Below, one piece after another: positions 25,885-34,306 of a DNA stretch of 64,000 nt (positions are counted from its first letter, which is position 1; each line of letters opens with the position of its first letter). A program made the position numbers and the translations under genes. Under the pieces are notes generated by a model. The model had not been told where the DNA came from. It searched no databases and was given only the letters and a program-made list of their open reading frames with translations. Where the stretch lies: positions 372,001 to 436,000 of the forward strand of contig NZ_CP013387.1 of NCBI RefSeq assembly GCF_001523745.2, written 5' to 3'. This stretch comes from Burkholderia mayonis. Lineage in GTDB: Bacteria; Pseudomonadota; Gammaproteobacteria; Burkholderiales; Burkholderiaceae.

Positions 25885-27168
25885 TCAGGCGGGCACGCCC
25901 ACCGCCTCCTTCAGCACGCTCTCGAGAATGCCGAGCGCTTCGTCGAACACGGCATCCGGTATGGTGAGAGGAAACAGGAAACGTATCACGTTCGCGTCGA
26001 CGCCGCAGATGAGCAGCAGCAGACCGCGCTCGAGCGCCGCCGCCTGCACGCGCTTCGTGAACGCGGCGTCGGATGCGCGCGTGTCTGGATCGACGAACTC
26101 GGCGGCGACCATCGCGCCCGGGCCACGCACGTCGACGATCTGCGGCACGTCGGCGCGCAAGGCAGCGAGCTTCGCCTTCAGCTTGTCACCGAGCACGGCC
26201 GCGCGGTCGGCGAGCTTTTCTTCGTCGATCACGTCGAGCACCGCATGCGCGGCGGCGACGGCGAGCGGATTGCCCGCGTACGTGCCGCCGAGGCCGCCCG
26301 GCGCGGCGGCGTCCATCACGTCCGCGCGGCCGACGACGCCTGACAGCGGCATCCCGCCCGCGAGGCTCTTCGCGATCGTCATCAGATCGGCGGACACGTC
26401 GTAGTGCTCCATCGCGAACAGCTTGCCCGTGCGCGCGAAGCCCGTCTGTACTTCATCGGCGATCAGGAGGATGCCGTGCGCGTCGCACAGCTTGCGCAGC
26501 GCGCGCACGAAGTCGGCGGGCGCCGGGTTGAAGCCGCCTTCGCCCTGCACCGGCTCGAAGATGATCGCGGCGACGCGCTTCGGATCGATGTCGGCCTTGA
26601 ACAGCGTCTCGACGGCGTCGATCGAATCGGCGGTCGTCACGCCGCGCAGCGCGTTCGGGTACGGCGCGTGGAACACGTCGCCCGGGAACGGGCCGAAGCC
26701 GAGCTTGTACGGCGCGACCTTGCCCGTCAGCGCCATGCCCATCATCGTGCGGCCGTGGAAGCCGCCCGCGAACGCGATCACGCCCGGCCGGCCGGTGTAC
26801 GCGCGTGCGATCTTCACGGCGTTCTCGACCGCTTCCGCGCCCGTCGTGAAGAACGCGGTCTTCTTCGGTTGCGCGATCGGCGCGCGCGCGTTGATCTTCT
26901 CGGCGAGCTCGACGTACGACGCGTACGGCACGATCTGGTACGCGGTGTGCGTGAAGTGCTCGAGCTGGTCGGCGATCGCCTTCACGATCTTCGGATGGCG
27001 ATGGCCCGTGTTCAGGACCGCGATGCCGGCCGCGAAGTCGATGAAGCGGCGGCCCTCGACGTCCCACAGCTCCGCGTTCTCGGCGCGTGCGGCGTAGAAG
27101 TCGCACATCACGCCGACGCCACGCGGCGTCGCCGCGTTCTTGCGGGCGTGCAGATCGGCATTGTTCAC
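25885..27168 (-). CDS. gabT: 4-aminobutyrate aminotransferase
   Basis: Class III PLP aminotransferase of 427 residues that transfers the amino group of GABA to 2-oxoglutarate, giving succinic semialdehyde. Asp238 in LLIADEVQTGFARTG and the PLP lysine K267 (TIAKSLAGGMPLSG) are in place; GFHGRTMMGMALTGK is typical of GabT. The start is GTG at 27168 with GGAGA seven bases upstream, giving the normal family length (E. coli GabT has 426). The frame runs on upstream into the regulatory region without homologous sequence. Confidence 0.94.
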   Translation of the reverse strand: MNNADLHARKNAATPRGVGVMCDFYAARAENAELWDVEGRRFIDFAAGIAVLNTGHRHPKIVKAIADQLEHFTHTAYQIVPYASYVELAEKINARAPIAQPKKTAFFTTGAEAVENAVKIARAYTGRPGVIAFAGGFHGRTMMGMALTGKVAPYKLGFGPFPGDVFHAPYPNALRGVTTADSIDAVETLFKADIDPKRVAAIIFEPVQGEGGFNPAPADFVRALRKLCDAHGILLIADEVQTGFARTGKLFAMEHYDVSADLMTIAKSLAGGMPLSGVVGRADVMDAAAPGGLGGTYAGNPLAVAAAHAVLDVIDEEKLADRAAVLGDKLKAKLAALRADVPQIVDVRGPGAMVAAEFVDPDTRASDAAFTKRVQAAALERGLLLLICGVDANVIRFLFPLTIPDAVFDEALGILESVLKEAVGVPA

Positions 27169-27249
27169 AATCGTCTCTCCTCGTGGTTCGAATGCGCCGG
27201 CGGCGACGGCCGTCGGCGGGCACGTCGTCCCGGCGTGCGCGTTGAAACG

Positions 27250-27307
27250 ACTATAATCAAACTTGGCTCTGAAAATCAGAGCCATTTTGATAAATATATA
27301 GGAGCCA
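27250..27307. promoter_or_regulatory. gabT/gabR divergent control region with candidate GabR operator
   Basis: GGCTCTGA-AAA-TCAGAGCC (27265-27283) is a perfect 8-bp inverted repeat. Its right half, AGAGCCA (27278-27284), is repeated directly as GGAGCCA at 27301-27307, 23 bases on, next to the gabR start. A leftward -10 (TATAGT on the minus strand, 27250-27255) lies just beside the palindrome, so a bound activator would sit over the gabT -35 region. MocR/GabR regulators use paired direct half-sites. Confidence 0.6.
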
Positions 27308-27310
27308 ATC

Positions 27311-28885
27311 ATGCGGGCGAGCGTGCTGTCGGACTGGCTGGCGCAGCGGATCGTGCGCGGCGGCGGCGCGCAGCCGATCTATCGGCAACTGCACCGGTTG
27401 CTGCAGCAGGCGATCCTGACCCGCGAACTGCCGGCGGGCGCGCGCGTGCCGTCGTCGCGGCTCCTCGCGGCGGAGCTTGGAATCGCGCGCAACACCGTCA
27501 CGCAGGTCTATGAGCAGCTCGCGCTCGAAGGCTATGTGACGTCGGCGACCGGGCGCGGCACGTTCGTCGCGGACAGCGCGCCCGACGAGATCGTCGGCGC
27601 GCCGGCCGAGCCGCAGCCGGGAGCGCCGGCGTCGGCGGCCCCGGCTGCCAAGTCCGGGGGAACCGATGCGGCATCCGACCTCGGCTCCGAGCTCAATCCC
27701 GCGCCCCGCTCGCTGTCCGCGCGCGGCGCGCGCCTCGTCGGCGGCGCGGGCGTGTCGAAGCGGCAGGGCGGCGCGTTCATGCCGGGCGTGCCGGACGTGT
27801 CGCGCTTCCCGGCGCGCGTATGGACGCGGTTGCACAACAAGTACTGGCGGCGCTTGCGCCCCGAATTGCTGACCTACGCGCCGGGCGGCGGGCTCGCGTC
27901 GCTGCGCGAGGCGCTCGCCGACTATCTGCGCACGTCGCGCTCGGTGCGCTGCGCGCCCGGGCAGATCATCGTGACGACGGGAATCCACCAGTCGATCGAT
28001 CTGGCGGTGCGCTTGCTGACCGATCCGGGCGACGTGATCTGGACCGAAGATCCGTGCTACTGGGGCGTGCGCAGCGTGATGCACGTGTCGGGCCTGACGA
28101 CGCGGCCGATTTCCGTCGACGAAGAGGGGATCGCGCCGACCGCTGCCGATTTCGCGGCGCCGCCGAAGCTGATGCTCGTCACGCCGTCGCACCAGTACCC
28201 GCTCGGGATGGTGATGAGCCTCGCGCGGCGTCGGATGTTGCTCGAATACGCGCGCCAGCACGGCGCGTGGATCATCGAAGACGACTACGACAGCGAATTT
28301 CGCTACGGCAGCCGGCCGCTCGCGTCGCTGCAGGGACTCGACACGGCGGAGCAGGTGATCTACGTCGGCAGCTTCAGCAAGACGCTGTTTCCGGGCTTGC
28401 GGGTCGGCTATCTAGTCGTGCCGGAGCCGCTCGCCGAGCGCTTCGCGACCGCGAGCGCCGAGCTGTACCGCGAAGGGCAATTGCTGCAGCAGGCGGTGCT
28501 CGCCGAGTTCATCGCCGAAGGGCACTTCGTGTCGCACATCCGCAAGATGCGCACGCTGTACGGGCAGCGTCGGCAGACGCTGCTCGACGCGCTCGCGCGC
28601 CGCTATGGCGACGCGCTGCCCGCGGTCGGCGGCGACGCCGGGCTGCATCTCGTGATGCGGCTGCCGGACGGCGCCGACGATCAGGCGGTCACGCGCGCGG
28701 CGCTCGAGCGCGACATCGTGGTGCGCGCGCTGTCAGGCTATTACGCGGATGCGCAGCGCGCGTCGCCGGGGCTGCTGCTGGGATACGCGTGCGTGCCGGA
28801 GGACGAGATCGCGCGTGCGTTCGATACGCTGTCGCATGCAATCGACGAAACTGCGTCGGCGAGCCTGAGCGTCGCGGCTGGATAA
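27311..28885 (+). CDS. gabR: MocR-family PLP-dependent regulator of GABA catabolism
   Basis: Chimeric regulator of 524 residues: GntR-type winged helix (about 1-90, QPIYRQLHRLLQQAILTRELPAGARVPSSRLLAAELG), an unusually long Ala/Pro-rich linker (about 90-150), and a class I aminotransferase-like domain. The PLP lysine is K357 in YVGSFSKTLFPGLRVGYL. In GabR, PLP and GABA form an external aldimine that switches on gabT and gabD. It lies back-to-back with gabTD across a 142-bp region. GAG precedes the ATG. Close paralogues (PdxR, TauR) are excluded mainly by context. Confidence 0.88.
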   Translation: MRASVLSDWLAQRIVRGGGAQPIYRQLHRLLQQAILTRELPAGARVPSSRLLAAELGIARNTVTQVYEQLALEGYVTSATGRGTFVADSAPDEIVGAPAEPQPGAPASAAPAAKSGGTDAASDLGSELNPAPRSLSARGARLVGGAGVSKRQGGAFMPGVPDVSRFPARVWTRLHNKYWRRLRPELLTYAPGGGLASLREALADYLRTSRSVRCAPGQIIVTTGIHQSIDLAVRLLTDPGDVIWTEDPCYWGVRSVMHVSGLTTRPISVDEEGIAPTAADFAAPPKLMLVTPSHQYPLGMVMSLARRRMLLEYARQHGAWIIEDDYDSEFRYGSRPLASLQGLDTAEQVIYVGSFSKTLFPGLRVGYLVVPEPLAERFATASAELYREGQLLQQAVLAEFIAEGHFVSHIRKMRTLYGQRRQTLLDALARRYGDALPAVGGDAGLHLVMRLPDGADDQAVTRAALERDIVVRALSGYYADAQRASPGLLLGYACVPEDEIARAFDTLSHAIDETASASLSVAAG

Positions 28886-29053
28886 ACGCGGCGGACGCGA
28901 TGCGCGGCTCGTGTGGCCGTCGACGCATGCGCGTCCGGCATTCACGGGGCGATGAGCCCGCCGGCTTCGAGTGCGCGCGCGAATCGTCGGAAGACGGCGC
29001 GAAATCGGCGCTTGCACCGATAATCGGCCTTTGCTTCATACAACGGGGATATC

Positions 29054-29572
29054 GTGAGCGAGCCACTCATTGCTTTGCAGGACGCCAGAATTTCATTCCG
29101 GCGCGTTTCGGCGTTCACCGTGACCGACGTCTGCGAGCTCAGCGAGACGCTATCGGAAGCGCAGCGCGAGATGGTCGCGGACAACGGCACGTCGATCGCC
29201 GAAGCGCACTTTTCCGAAAATGCCTGGTTTCGTGCGATCTATGCCGATGAAACGCTCGTCGGCTTCATCATGTTGCACATCGGGGCCGATCACGACGACG
29301 GCATCGATTGTCCGGGCGTGTTTCTCTGGCGCTTCATGATCGCCGGACCGTATCAGCGAACGGGAATCGGCAGGAAGGCGATCGATTTGCTGGTCCGGAA
29401 CCTTCGGCTCAAGGGCTTCAACGAACTCCATACGAGTTACGGTCTCGGCGACGGCAGCCCGGAAGGTTTTTACCGACGCCTCGGCTTCAGCCTGACGGGC
29501 GGCGCCTACGGCGACGAACTCGAGGTTGTGCTGAGCCTCGACGACTACGGCCGAAAGCACCAAGGCCAGTGA
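29054..29572 (+). CDS. GNAT acetyltransferase, spermine/spermidine acetyltransferase-like
   Basis: GNAT-fold protein of 172 residues. The segment DDGIDCPGVFLWRFMIAGPYQRTGIGRKAIDLLV carries beta4 and the acetyl-CoA pyrophosphate loop (QRTGIGRKA), and SPEGFYRRLGF is the usual alpha4. It is closest in pattern to PaiA/BltD-type polyamine acetyltransferases, a guess based on the FLWRFMI block. GTG start at 29054 after GGGGAT. It stands alone between gabR and a membrane-protein fragment. Confidence 0.8.
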   Translation: MSEPLIALQDARISFRRVSAFTVTDVCELSETLSEAQREMVADNGTSIAEAHFSENAWFRAIYADETLVGFIMLHIGADHDDGIDCPGVFLWRFMIAGPYQRTGIGRKAIDLLVRNLRLKGFNELHTSYGLGDGSPEGFYRRLGFSLTGGAYGDELEVVLSLDDYGRKHQGQ

Positions 29573-29689
29573 CGTCCGAAACGCCTCGCGGCAGCGCGCT
29601 CGGCCCGGCGCGTCGAGGGGCCGTTTCGCGGCCGGATCGGCAACGCGTGCTCGATGGTCGTCGCGCGCGCGTCGAGCCGACGCCCGCCG

Positions 29690-29980
29690 TCAGTAGCCGA
29701 TCCACACGGCGAACGCGAGCACGCCGCACGACAGCGCGAGCAGCACGCCGAAGAGCGGCAGCGCGAAGCAATAGCCGAGCTCGAGGAGCGCCGACGCCGC
29801 GATGTACGGCCACGCGGGCGCGGGCGGCAACGCGAGCGCGAGCGCCGCGCCGAACACCAGATACGGCGCCGACATCATGTCGAGCTGCGCGACGCGGTCT
29901 TCGCTGACGTGCCGGAATGCGTTCCACGCCGCGTGCAGCAGCGCGGAGAACAACACGAGCAGAACGAACAGTTGATCCAT
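29690..29980 (-). pseudogene. Short EamA-like membrane protein, probably a truncated transporter remnant
   Basis: 96-residue hydrophobic product. The start MDQLFVLLVLFSALLHAAWNAFRH matches the first helix of EamA/DMT transporters (ALLHAxWNA), and PAWPYIAASALLELGYCFAL matches their third. After about residue 75 the sequence changes to an unrelated-looking helix, PLFGVLLALSCGVLAFAVWIGY, and stops. Full EamA proteins have about 280-300 residues and ten helices. I read this as an internally deleted remnant; a genuine small four-helix protein is the alternative. ATG at 29980. Confidence 0.5.
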
Positions 29981-30181
29981 CGACGCGGGCGCGTGCGGCC
30001 GACAGCGGCCGGCCGGGATGGCGAAGCGCACGATTATCGCCGCGTTTCCGGTTTCGCGCCGGCTCGCGGGCACGCGGGGGCCGCGTGTGGCAGGGGCACA
30101 GTACGGCGCACGGCGGGCTTGTGCGCAATAGCGCGCCGGATTGTCGATAATAGAGCGTTCTGTCTTTTACTGGATTCCGCG

Positions 30182-31246
30182 ATGACCGAGACCAAGCAAA
30201 CCGACGCGGCGGCGCCGCGCCTCACGAGCCTGTCGCACGGCGGCGGCTGCGGCTGCAAGATCGCGCCCGGCGTGCTGTCGGAACTGCTCAAGCGCAATGC
30301 GCCGCCCGCGCTCTTTCCCGATCTGCTCGTCGGCACCGAGACATCCGACGACGCGGCCGTCTATCGTCTGAACGACGAGCAGGCGATCGTCGCGACCACC
30401 GATTTCTTCATGCCGATCGTCGACGATCCGTTCGACTTCGGCCGGATCGCCGCGACGAACGCGCTGTCCGACGTCTACGCGATGGGCGGCAAGCCGGTTC
30501 TCGCGCTCGCGCTCGTCGGCATGCCGATCAACGTGCTGCCGCACGAGACGATCGCCGCGGTGCTGCGCGGCGGCGAGGCGGTGTGCGCGGACGCGGGCAT
30601 TCCGGTCGCGGGCGGCCATTCGATCGATTCGGTCGAGCCGATCTACGGGCTCGCGGCGCTCGGCATCGTTCATCCGGCGCGCGTGAAGCGCAATGCGGCC
30701 GCGCGTGCGGGCGACGTGCTCGTGCTCGGCAAGCCGCTCGGCGTCGGCGTGCTGTCCGCCGCGCTGAAGAAGGGCCGGCTCGATGCCGACGGCTACGCGC
30801 AGATGATCGCGACGACGACGAAGCTCAACCGGCCAGGCACGGCGCTCGCCGCGCTGTCGGGCGTTCATGCGCTGACCGACGTGACGGGCTTCGGCCTGCT
30901 CGGCCATACGCTCGAGCTCGCGCGCGGCGCGGGGCTGACCGCGCGCGTGCGCTACGGCGCGCTGCCTTGGCTCGCGGGCGTCGAGGCGCTTGCGGCCGAC
31001 GGCGTGTTCACGGGCGCGTCCGGCCGCAATTGGGCAGCGTACGGCCACGACGTGCGCCTGCGCGACGGCCTGTCCGCCGTCGCGCAGGCGCTGCTTACCG
31101 ATCCGCAGACGTCGGGCGGGCTGCTCGTCGCGTGCGCGCCCGAGGCGGTCGACGACGTGCTCGCGTGCTTCCGCGATGACGGCTTCGATCGCGCCGCGGT
31201 GATCGGCGAGATGGTCGACGGGCCGGCGCGCGTCGACGTGAGCTGA
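30182..31246 (+). CDS. selD: Selenide, water dikinase (selenophosphate synthase)
   Basis: 354-residue enzyme that makes monoselenophosphate from selenide and ATP for selenocysteine or selenouridine synthesis. The glycine-rich N-terminus HGGGCGCKIAPG holds the catalytic Cys23 and Lys26; it is the Cys form, so no in-frame UGA is needed. ATP and metal-binding blocks SDDAAVYRLNDEQAIVATTDFF, NALSDVYAMGGKP and AGGHSID follow, with the C-terminal DPQTSGGLLVA. The ATG at 30182 matches the family start. No selA, selB, tRNA-Sec or selU (ybbB) gene is in the window. Confidence 0.95.
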   Translation: MTETKQTDAAAPRLTSLSHGGGCGCKIAPGVLSELLKRNAPPALFPDLLVGTETSDDAAVYRLNDEQAIVATTDFFMPIVDDPFDFGRIAATNALSDVYAMGGKPVLALALVGMPINVLPHETIAAVLRGGEAVCADAGIPVAGGHSIDSVEPIYGLAALGIVHPARVKRNAAARAGDVLVLGKPLGVGVLSAALKKGRLDADGYAQMIATTTKLNRPGTALAALSGVHALTDVTGFGLLGHTLELARGAGLTARVRYGALPWLAGVEALAADGVFTGASGRNWAAYGHDVRLRDGLSAVAQALLTDPQTSGGLLVACAPEAVDDVLACFRDDGFDRAAVIGEMVDGPARVDVS

Positions 31247-31427
31247 CGCGCGCTTGCGTTTGCGACGCCGGGTGATTGGCGTCGTGGCCTTCGTATCTCA
31301 CTCACGCGCGAACGTGCGCCATGCACGCGGCCGCGCATGGCCCGAATTGCGCGAGCGCGCGGTCATGTCGATGTTCTTCGCCACGCGCGCGAGCCTGCTG
31401 ACGATCCTGCTGTTCCGTGGCGATGCG

Positions 31428-31451
31428 TCATCGTCATCGTCATCGTCATCG
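31428..31451. repeat. TCATCG hexanucleotide repeat, 4 copies
   Basis: Four perfect tandem copies of TCATCG. A period of 6 keeps reading frames intact. The array covers the stop of the small leftward frame at 31446. Confidence 0.9.
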
Positions 31452-31673
31452 GTCACGCTCGCTCGTGCGCATTGACTGTCGCGCGCAATCGCGGTGCTCA
31501 TCGGCCATCTCGCCGAATAGCTCCTGTTCGCGCTCGACGGCAGCGCACTCGGGCGTTTCGTCGAATCTCTCCGCCGGCTCGCGGCGATGCAGGCAGCGGC
31601 CGCCGTCGTCGTGCACGCACACGGCGTCCCAAGTTTCGCTCACGTCTGAATATTGGCGTCCTTTATACTTCAC
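31446..31673 (-). CDS. Possible small hypothetical protein
   Basis: A 75-codon leftward frame with an ordinary amino-acid balance (KYKGRQYSDVSETWDAVCVHDD, later ECAAVEREQELFGEMADEH), unlike the Arg/Ala-rich translations of antisense DNA in this genome. That is the only reason to list it. The start is uncertain: GTG at 31673 is the first usable codon outside the NUP gene and has no good ribosome-binding site. No family recognised. It ends within the TCATCG repeat. Confidence 0.3.
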   Translation of the reverse strand: MKYKGRQYSDVSETWDAVCVHDDGGRCLHRREPAERFDETPECAAVEREQELFGEMADEHRDCARQSMRTSERDR

Positions 31674-31726
31674 GCGCAGTCTCCGAACGCCGTTCTCATC
31701 GAACTCACTTTTAATAAGGAACGCTA

Positions 31727-32788
31727 ATGCTGACTCGCTCGGTACTTTCCGCAGCCGTGTTTTCGCTCGCTGCTTGCGCGATGGCGCCGTCCGTTGCGCA
31801 GAACAACGGCGACGCATTCGCCGAAGCCGGCGCCCAGGGCCGCCCGGTCAAGGTGATGATCATCACGATGTTCGGCCCCGAAGGTCAGGCGTGGCTCGAT
31901 CGTCTCGGTCCGTGGAAGAACATCGCGGTGCCCGGCCTGTCGCCCGACTATCCGGACGTGCATTGCAATAAGCAGGACGTGTGCGTCATCACGACCGGCA
32001 TGGGCTACGCGAACGCCGCATCGACGATGATGGCGCTCACGTTCTCGCGCCGCTTCGATCTGCGGCAGACGTATTTCCTGATCTCGGGCATCGCGGGCGT
32101 CGATCCGGCGAGCGGCACGCTCGGCACCGCCGCGTGGTCGAAGTACCTCGTCGATTTCGGCATTCAGTGGGAGCTCGACGCGCGCGAAATTCCGCCCGGC
32201 TGGAGCGGCGGCTATCTCGGCATCAACACGAAGAGCCCGAACGACAAGCCGCCGCTCGACTATCGCACCGAAGTGTTTCAGCTCAACGGCAAGCTCGCGG
32301 ACACCGCCTATGCGCTGTCGCGCAACGTGCCGCTCGCGGACAGCGCGCAGGCGCAGGCGGCGCGCGCGAAGTTCAACTACGCGCCAGCGAACCAGCCGCC
32401 TGTCGTGACTCGCTGCGATACGTCGTCGGGCAACACGTGGTTCTCCGGCACGCGGCTCGGCGAGCGCGCGCGCCAGTGGACGAAGATCCTCACCGACAAC
32501 AAGGGCACGTACTGCATGACCGCGCAGGAGGATAACGCGACGTTCGAGGCGCTCAAGCGCGCGTCGAGCGCGAATCGCGTCGACCTGAATCGCGTCGCGG
32601 TGCTGCGCACCGGCTCGGATTTCGATCGTCCGTATCAAGGGCAGACGAGCGTCGACAATCTGCTCAACTACGCGGATCAGGGCGGCTTCCCGCTCGCGAC
32701 CGAGAACCTGTATCGCGCGGGCAATCCGCTTGTGCAGGACATCGTCACGCACTGGGGAGAATGGAAGGACGGCGTGCCGCGCCGTTGA
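31727..32788 (+). CDS. Purine nucleoside permease (NUP) family protein, exported
   Basis: 353-residue protein of the NUP family (first described for a Candida nucleoside permease; the bacterial members are soluble and nucleoside-phosphorylase-like). Family blocks are KVMIITMFGPEGQAWLDRLG, YPDVHCNKQDVCVITTGMGYANAASTMMAL, YFLISGIAGVDPASGTLGTAAWSKYLVDFG and the C-terminal LRTGSDFDRPY. The N-terminus is a signal sequence; LAAC at 14-17 could be a lipobox, or signal peptidase I could cut after VAQ. AAGGA lies 6 bases before the ATG. A role in nucleoside scavenging is inferred from the family only. Confidence 0.87.
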   Translation: MLTRSVLSAAVFSLAACAMAPSVAQNNGDAFAEAGAQGRPVKVMIITMFGPEGQAWLDRLGPWKNIAVPGLSPDYPDVHCNKQDVCVITTGMGYANAASTMMALTFSRRFDLRQTYFLISGIAGVDPASGTLGTAAWSKYLVDFGIQWELDAREIPPGWSGGYLGINTKSPNDKPPLDYRTEVFQLNGKLADTAYALSRNVPLADSAQAQAARAKFNYAPANQPPVVTRCDTSSGNTWFSGTRLGERARQWTKILTDNKGTYCMTAQEDNATFEALKRASSANRVDLNRVAVLRTGSDFDRPYQGQTSVDNLLNYADQGGFPLATENLYRAGNPLVQDIVTHWGEWKDGVPRR

Positions 32789-32810
32789 TGCGCGCGACGC
32801 GCGATGTTCG

Positions 32811-32900
32811 TCAGCGTGCGGGTGCGGTCGAGCGAAACGGTTTCCAGACAGGCGTGCTGTCGTCCCAGTGATCGAGCTGCGACGGAATCGGACTGTTCAT
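32811..32900 (-). CDS. Possible 29-residue peptide or gene remnant
   Basis: Short leftward frame encoding MNSPIPSQLDHWDDSTPVWK followed by nine more residues ending in PAR. Composition (Trp, Asp, Pro, Ser) is not that of antisense noise. There is no strong Shine-Dalgarno. It could be the 5' remnant of a lost gene or a small protein. No family recognised. Confidence 0.25.
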   Translation of the reverse strand: MNSPIPSQLDHWDDSTPVWKPFRSTAPAR

Positions 32901-32944
32901 GATCGTAGTCTCATGCTGACGAAAGACGTGACTGCATGATGGAT

Positions 32945-32980
32945 AGCGCGCCGCGCATCGGCTTCGATGCGCGGCGCGCT
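32945..32980. terminator. Long GC-rich hairpin behind DUF4148 gene
   Basis: Perfect 16-bp stem (32945-32960 with 32965-32980), 4-base loop GCTT, five bases downstream of the leftward DUF4148 stop. There is no T run on the minus strand, so it is either an atypical terminator or an mRNA 3' stabiliser. Confidence 0.6.
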
Positions 32981-32984
32981 GCGT

Positions 32985-33278
32985 TTACCGGCCCGCGCCC
33001 GCGAGCTGGTTCGCGTCCGGGTCCGGGCGATACGGACGTTGCGCGACGAGCTCGGCGCCGGGCGGCGCGTACGACATCGACTTGCGCAATGCCGCGAGCG
33101 TACCGTCGCGCTGCGCCTGTTCGAGTTCCGCGCGGACATCGGCGCGCGTGCGGGTGCTGTTGCCGTGCCACGACGCGTCGCCGTAGCCGCCAGCAGGACC
33201 GATCCCGCCGTCCGCGAACGCCGGCGCGGCAATGGTGAGCGCGACGGCTGCGAGGGCGAGAAGACTGCTGCGTTTCAT
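32985..33278 (-). CDS. DUF4148 domain-containing exported small protein
   Basis: 97 residues. Signal peptide MKRSSLLALAAVALTIAAPAFA, then a mature part of about 75 residues with the DUF4148 pattern: TRADVRAELEQAQRDGTLAALRKSMSYAPPG. The family is common and multicopy in Burkholderia and has no known function. The ATG at 33278 follows GGAGTCACATC. It is a single-gene unit; the long hairpin follows it directly. Confidence 0.88.
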   Translation of the reverse strand: MKRSSLLALAAVALTIAAPAFADGGIGPAGGYGDASWHGNSTRTRADVRAELEQAQRDGTLAALRKSMSYAPPGAELVAQRPYRPDPDANQLAGAGR

Positions 33279-33884
33279 GATGTGACTCCTGTCGATTCGA
33301 TGCGCACGCCGGAAACGGTGCGCGACAGGTTGTACTTTAGGTGCGTGCGCAACGGCGATAAATGGCGATGTCGCGAATTGAATTATCGCGAGGATGGAAC
33401 AATCGGAGTCCGTGACGCCGGCAGGGTTTTGCTCTGACGGACGCGAGCGGCTTGTCGTGGCGGTGCGTGGTGGTGCGCGGCGACGCGCGGTCGCGGTGCG
33501 TTCGACCGAGCGGATGCGTCGATCGAGCATGAGAGCGTCACGCGTTGATCGTGGTGTTCGGCGCGATTCGGATCGGCGTGCCGTCGGGTTTTTCGCGCAG
33601 GTTTTTCGAGGCCGACGAGATGAGAAAGCAACGCCGCGCGGCACGCGCTGCGTCGAATGGTGAACGGACGAAATGCGGCGACATGGAACGCGCAAATCGA
33701 ATGCGCACGTCGTTCGAACGCGGCGCATCGCGTTCACGTCGCATCGATGCCGCGTAACGCGTGTGCTCCGGTCGAGCGATAGCGTACCGGAACTCGTGTG
33801 CTGATCGCATCGATGATGCGCATTTCGCAAGCAATCGATGAGATGGCGCAAGTGGTCGAGTCTGTGCGATCCGTGCGATGCAGC

Positions 33885-33975
33885 GCGACAAGCGACAAGC
33901 GACAAGCGACAAGCGACAAGCGACAAGCGACAAGCGACAAGCGACAAGCGACAAGCGACAAGCGACAAGCGACAA
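33885..33975. repeat. 7-bp tandem repeat, 13 copies
   Basis: Thirteen perfect units of GCGACAA plus a partial GCGAC. No sequence variation between units, which suggests recent expansion. Non-coding, period not a multiple of 3. Similar in size and composition to, but different in sequence from, the array at 18508-18591. Confidence 0.95.
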
Positions 33976-34284
33976 GCGACGACCGCGCATCGACGCGCTT
34001 CACCGGCAGGTCCACCGAATGCGCTTCCGTAGCAGCACGATCAAGCGCCGCGCGAGCGAGAAGTCCGCCGCTCGCTCGCCGCCGTAGCGTGTCGATTGGT
34101 TGCAGGCTGCGGGGTGCGCGAACATAACGGCGTCGGCGCGTCGAATGCGGTGGAAGGAAAGCGCGTTGCGCATGACGCCGGCAAGCCGGCGGACGATGCG
34201 CATCCTGCCGTGTGCGTTCCCGAAGACTCGCGAGGAAAGCCGAGGCACCGATTGCAGCGGCAAAGCGAGCCGCTTTTAATTGAG

Positions 34285-34306
34285 CGCCTTCTTAAAAAAG
34301 AAGGCG
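34285..34306. terminator. Hairpin downstream of bpeT, possible terminator
   Basis: CGCCTTCTT (34285-34293) pairs perfectly with AAGAAGGCG (34298-34306) across AAAA. It lies 164 bases beyond the leftward bpeT stop. On the minus strand only a weak T-containing tail follows (CTCAATTAAAA), so its terminator function is uncertain. Confidence 0.4.

Larger units (their letters stand above)
31247..31726. other. Intergenic region between selD and NUP gene
   Basis: 480 bases with lower coding quality than the neighbours. It holds a TCATCG hexanucleotide array (31428-31451), a possible small leftward gene (31446-31673) and the NUP-gene promoter area, which is more AT-rich near 31655-31720. Confidence 0.5.

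Noticed and set aside
27169..27312. Longer GabT starting in the gabR-gabT gap
   Set aside because: The extra N-terminal residues are not family-like and cover the operator and promoter. GTG at 27168 has a good SD and gives the standard length.
30240..30265. Possible selenocysteine codon in selD
   Set aside because: The catalytic position is a normal Cys codon (Cys23); no in-frame UGA is present.
33383..34263. Several 60-110-codon frames in the gene-poor region
   Set aside because: Biased compositions, no SDs and no recognisable sequence; some are translations of the 7-bp repeat.
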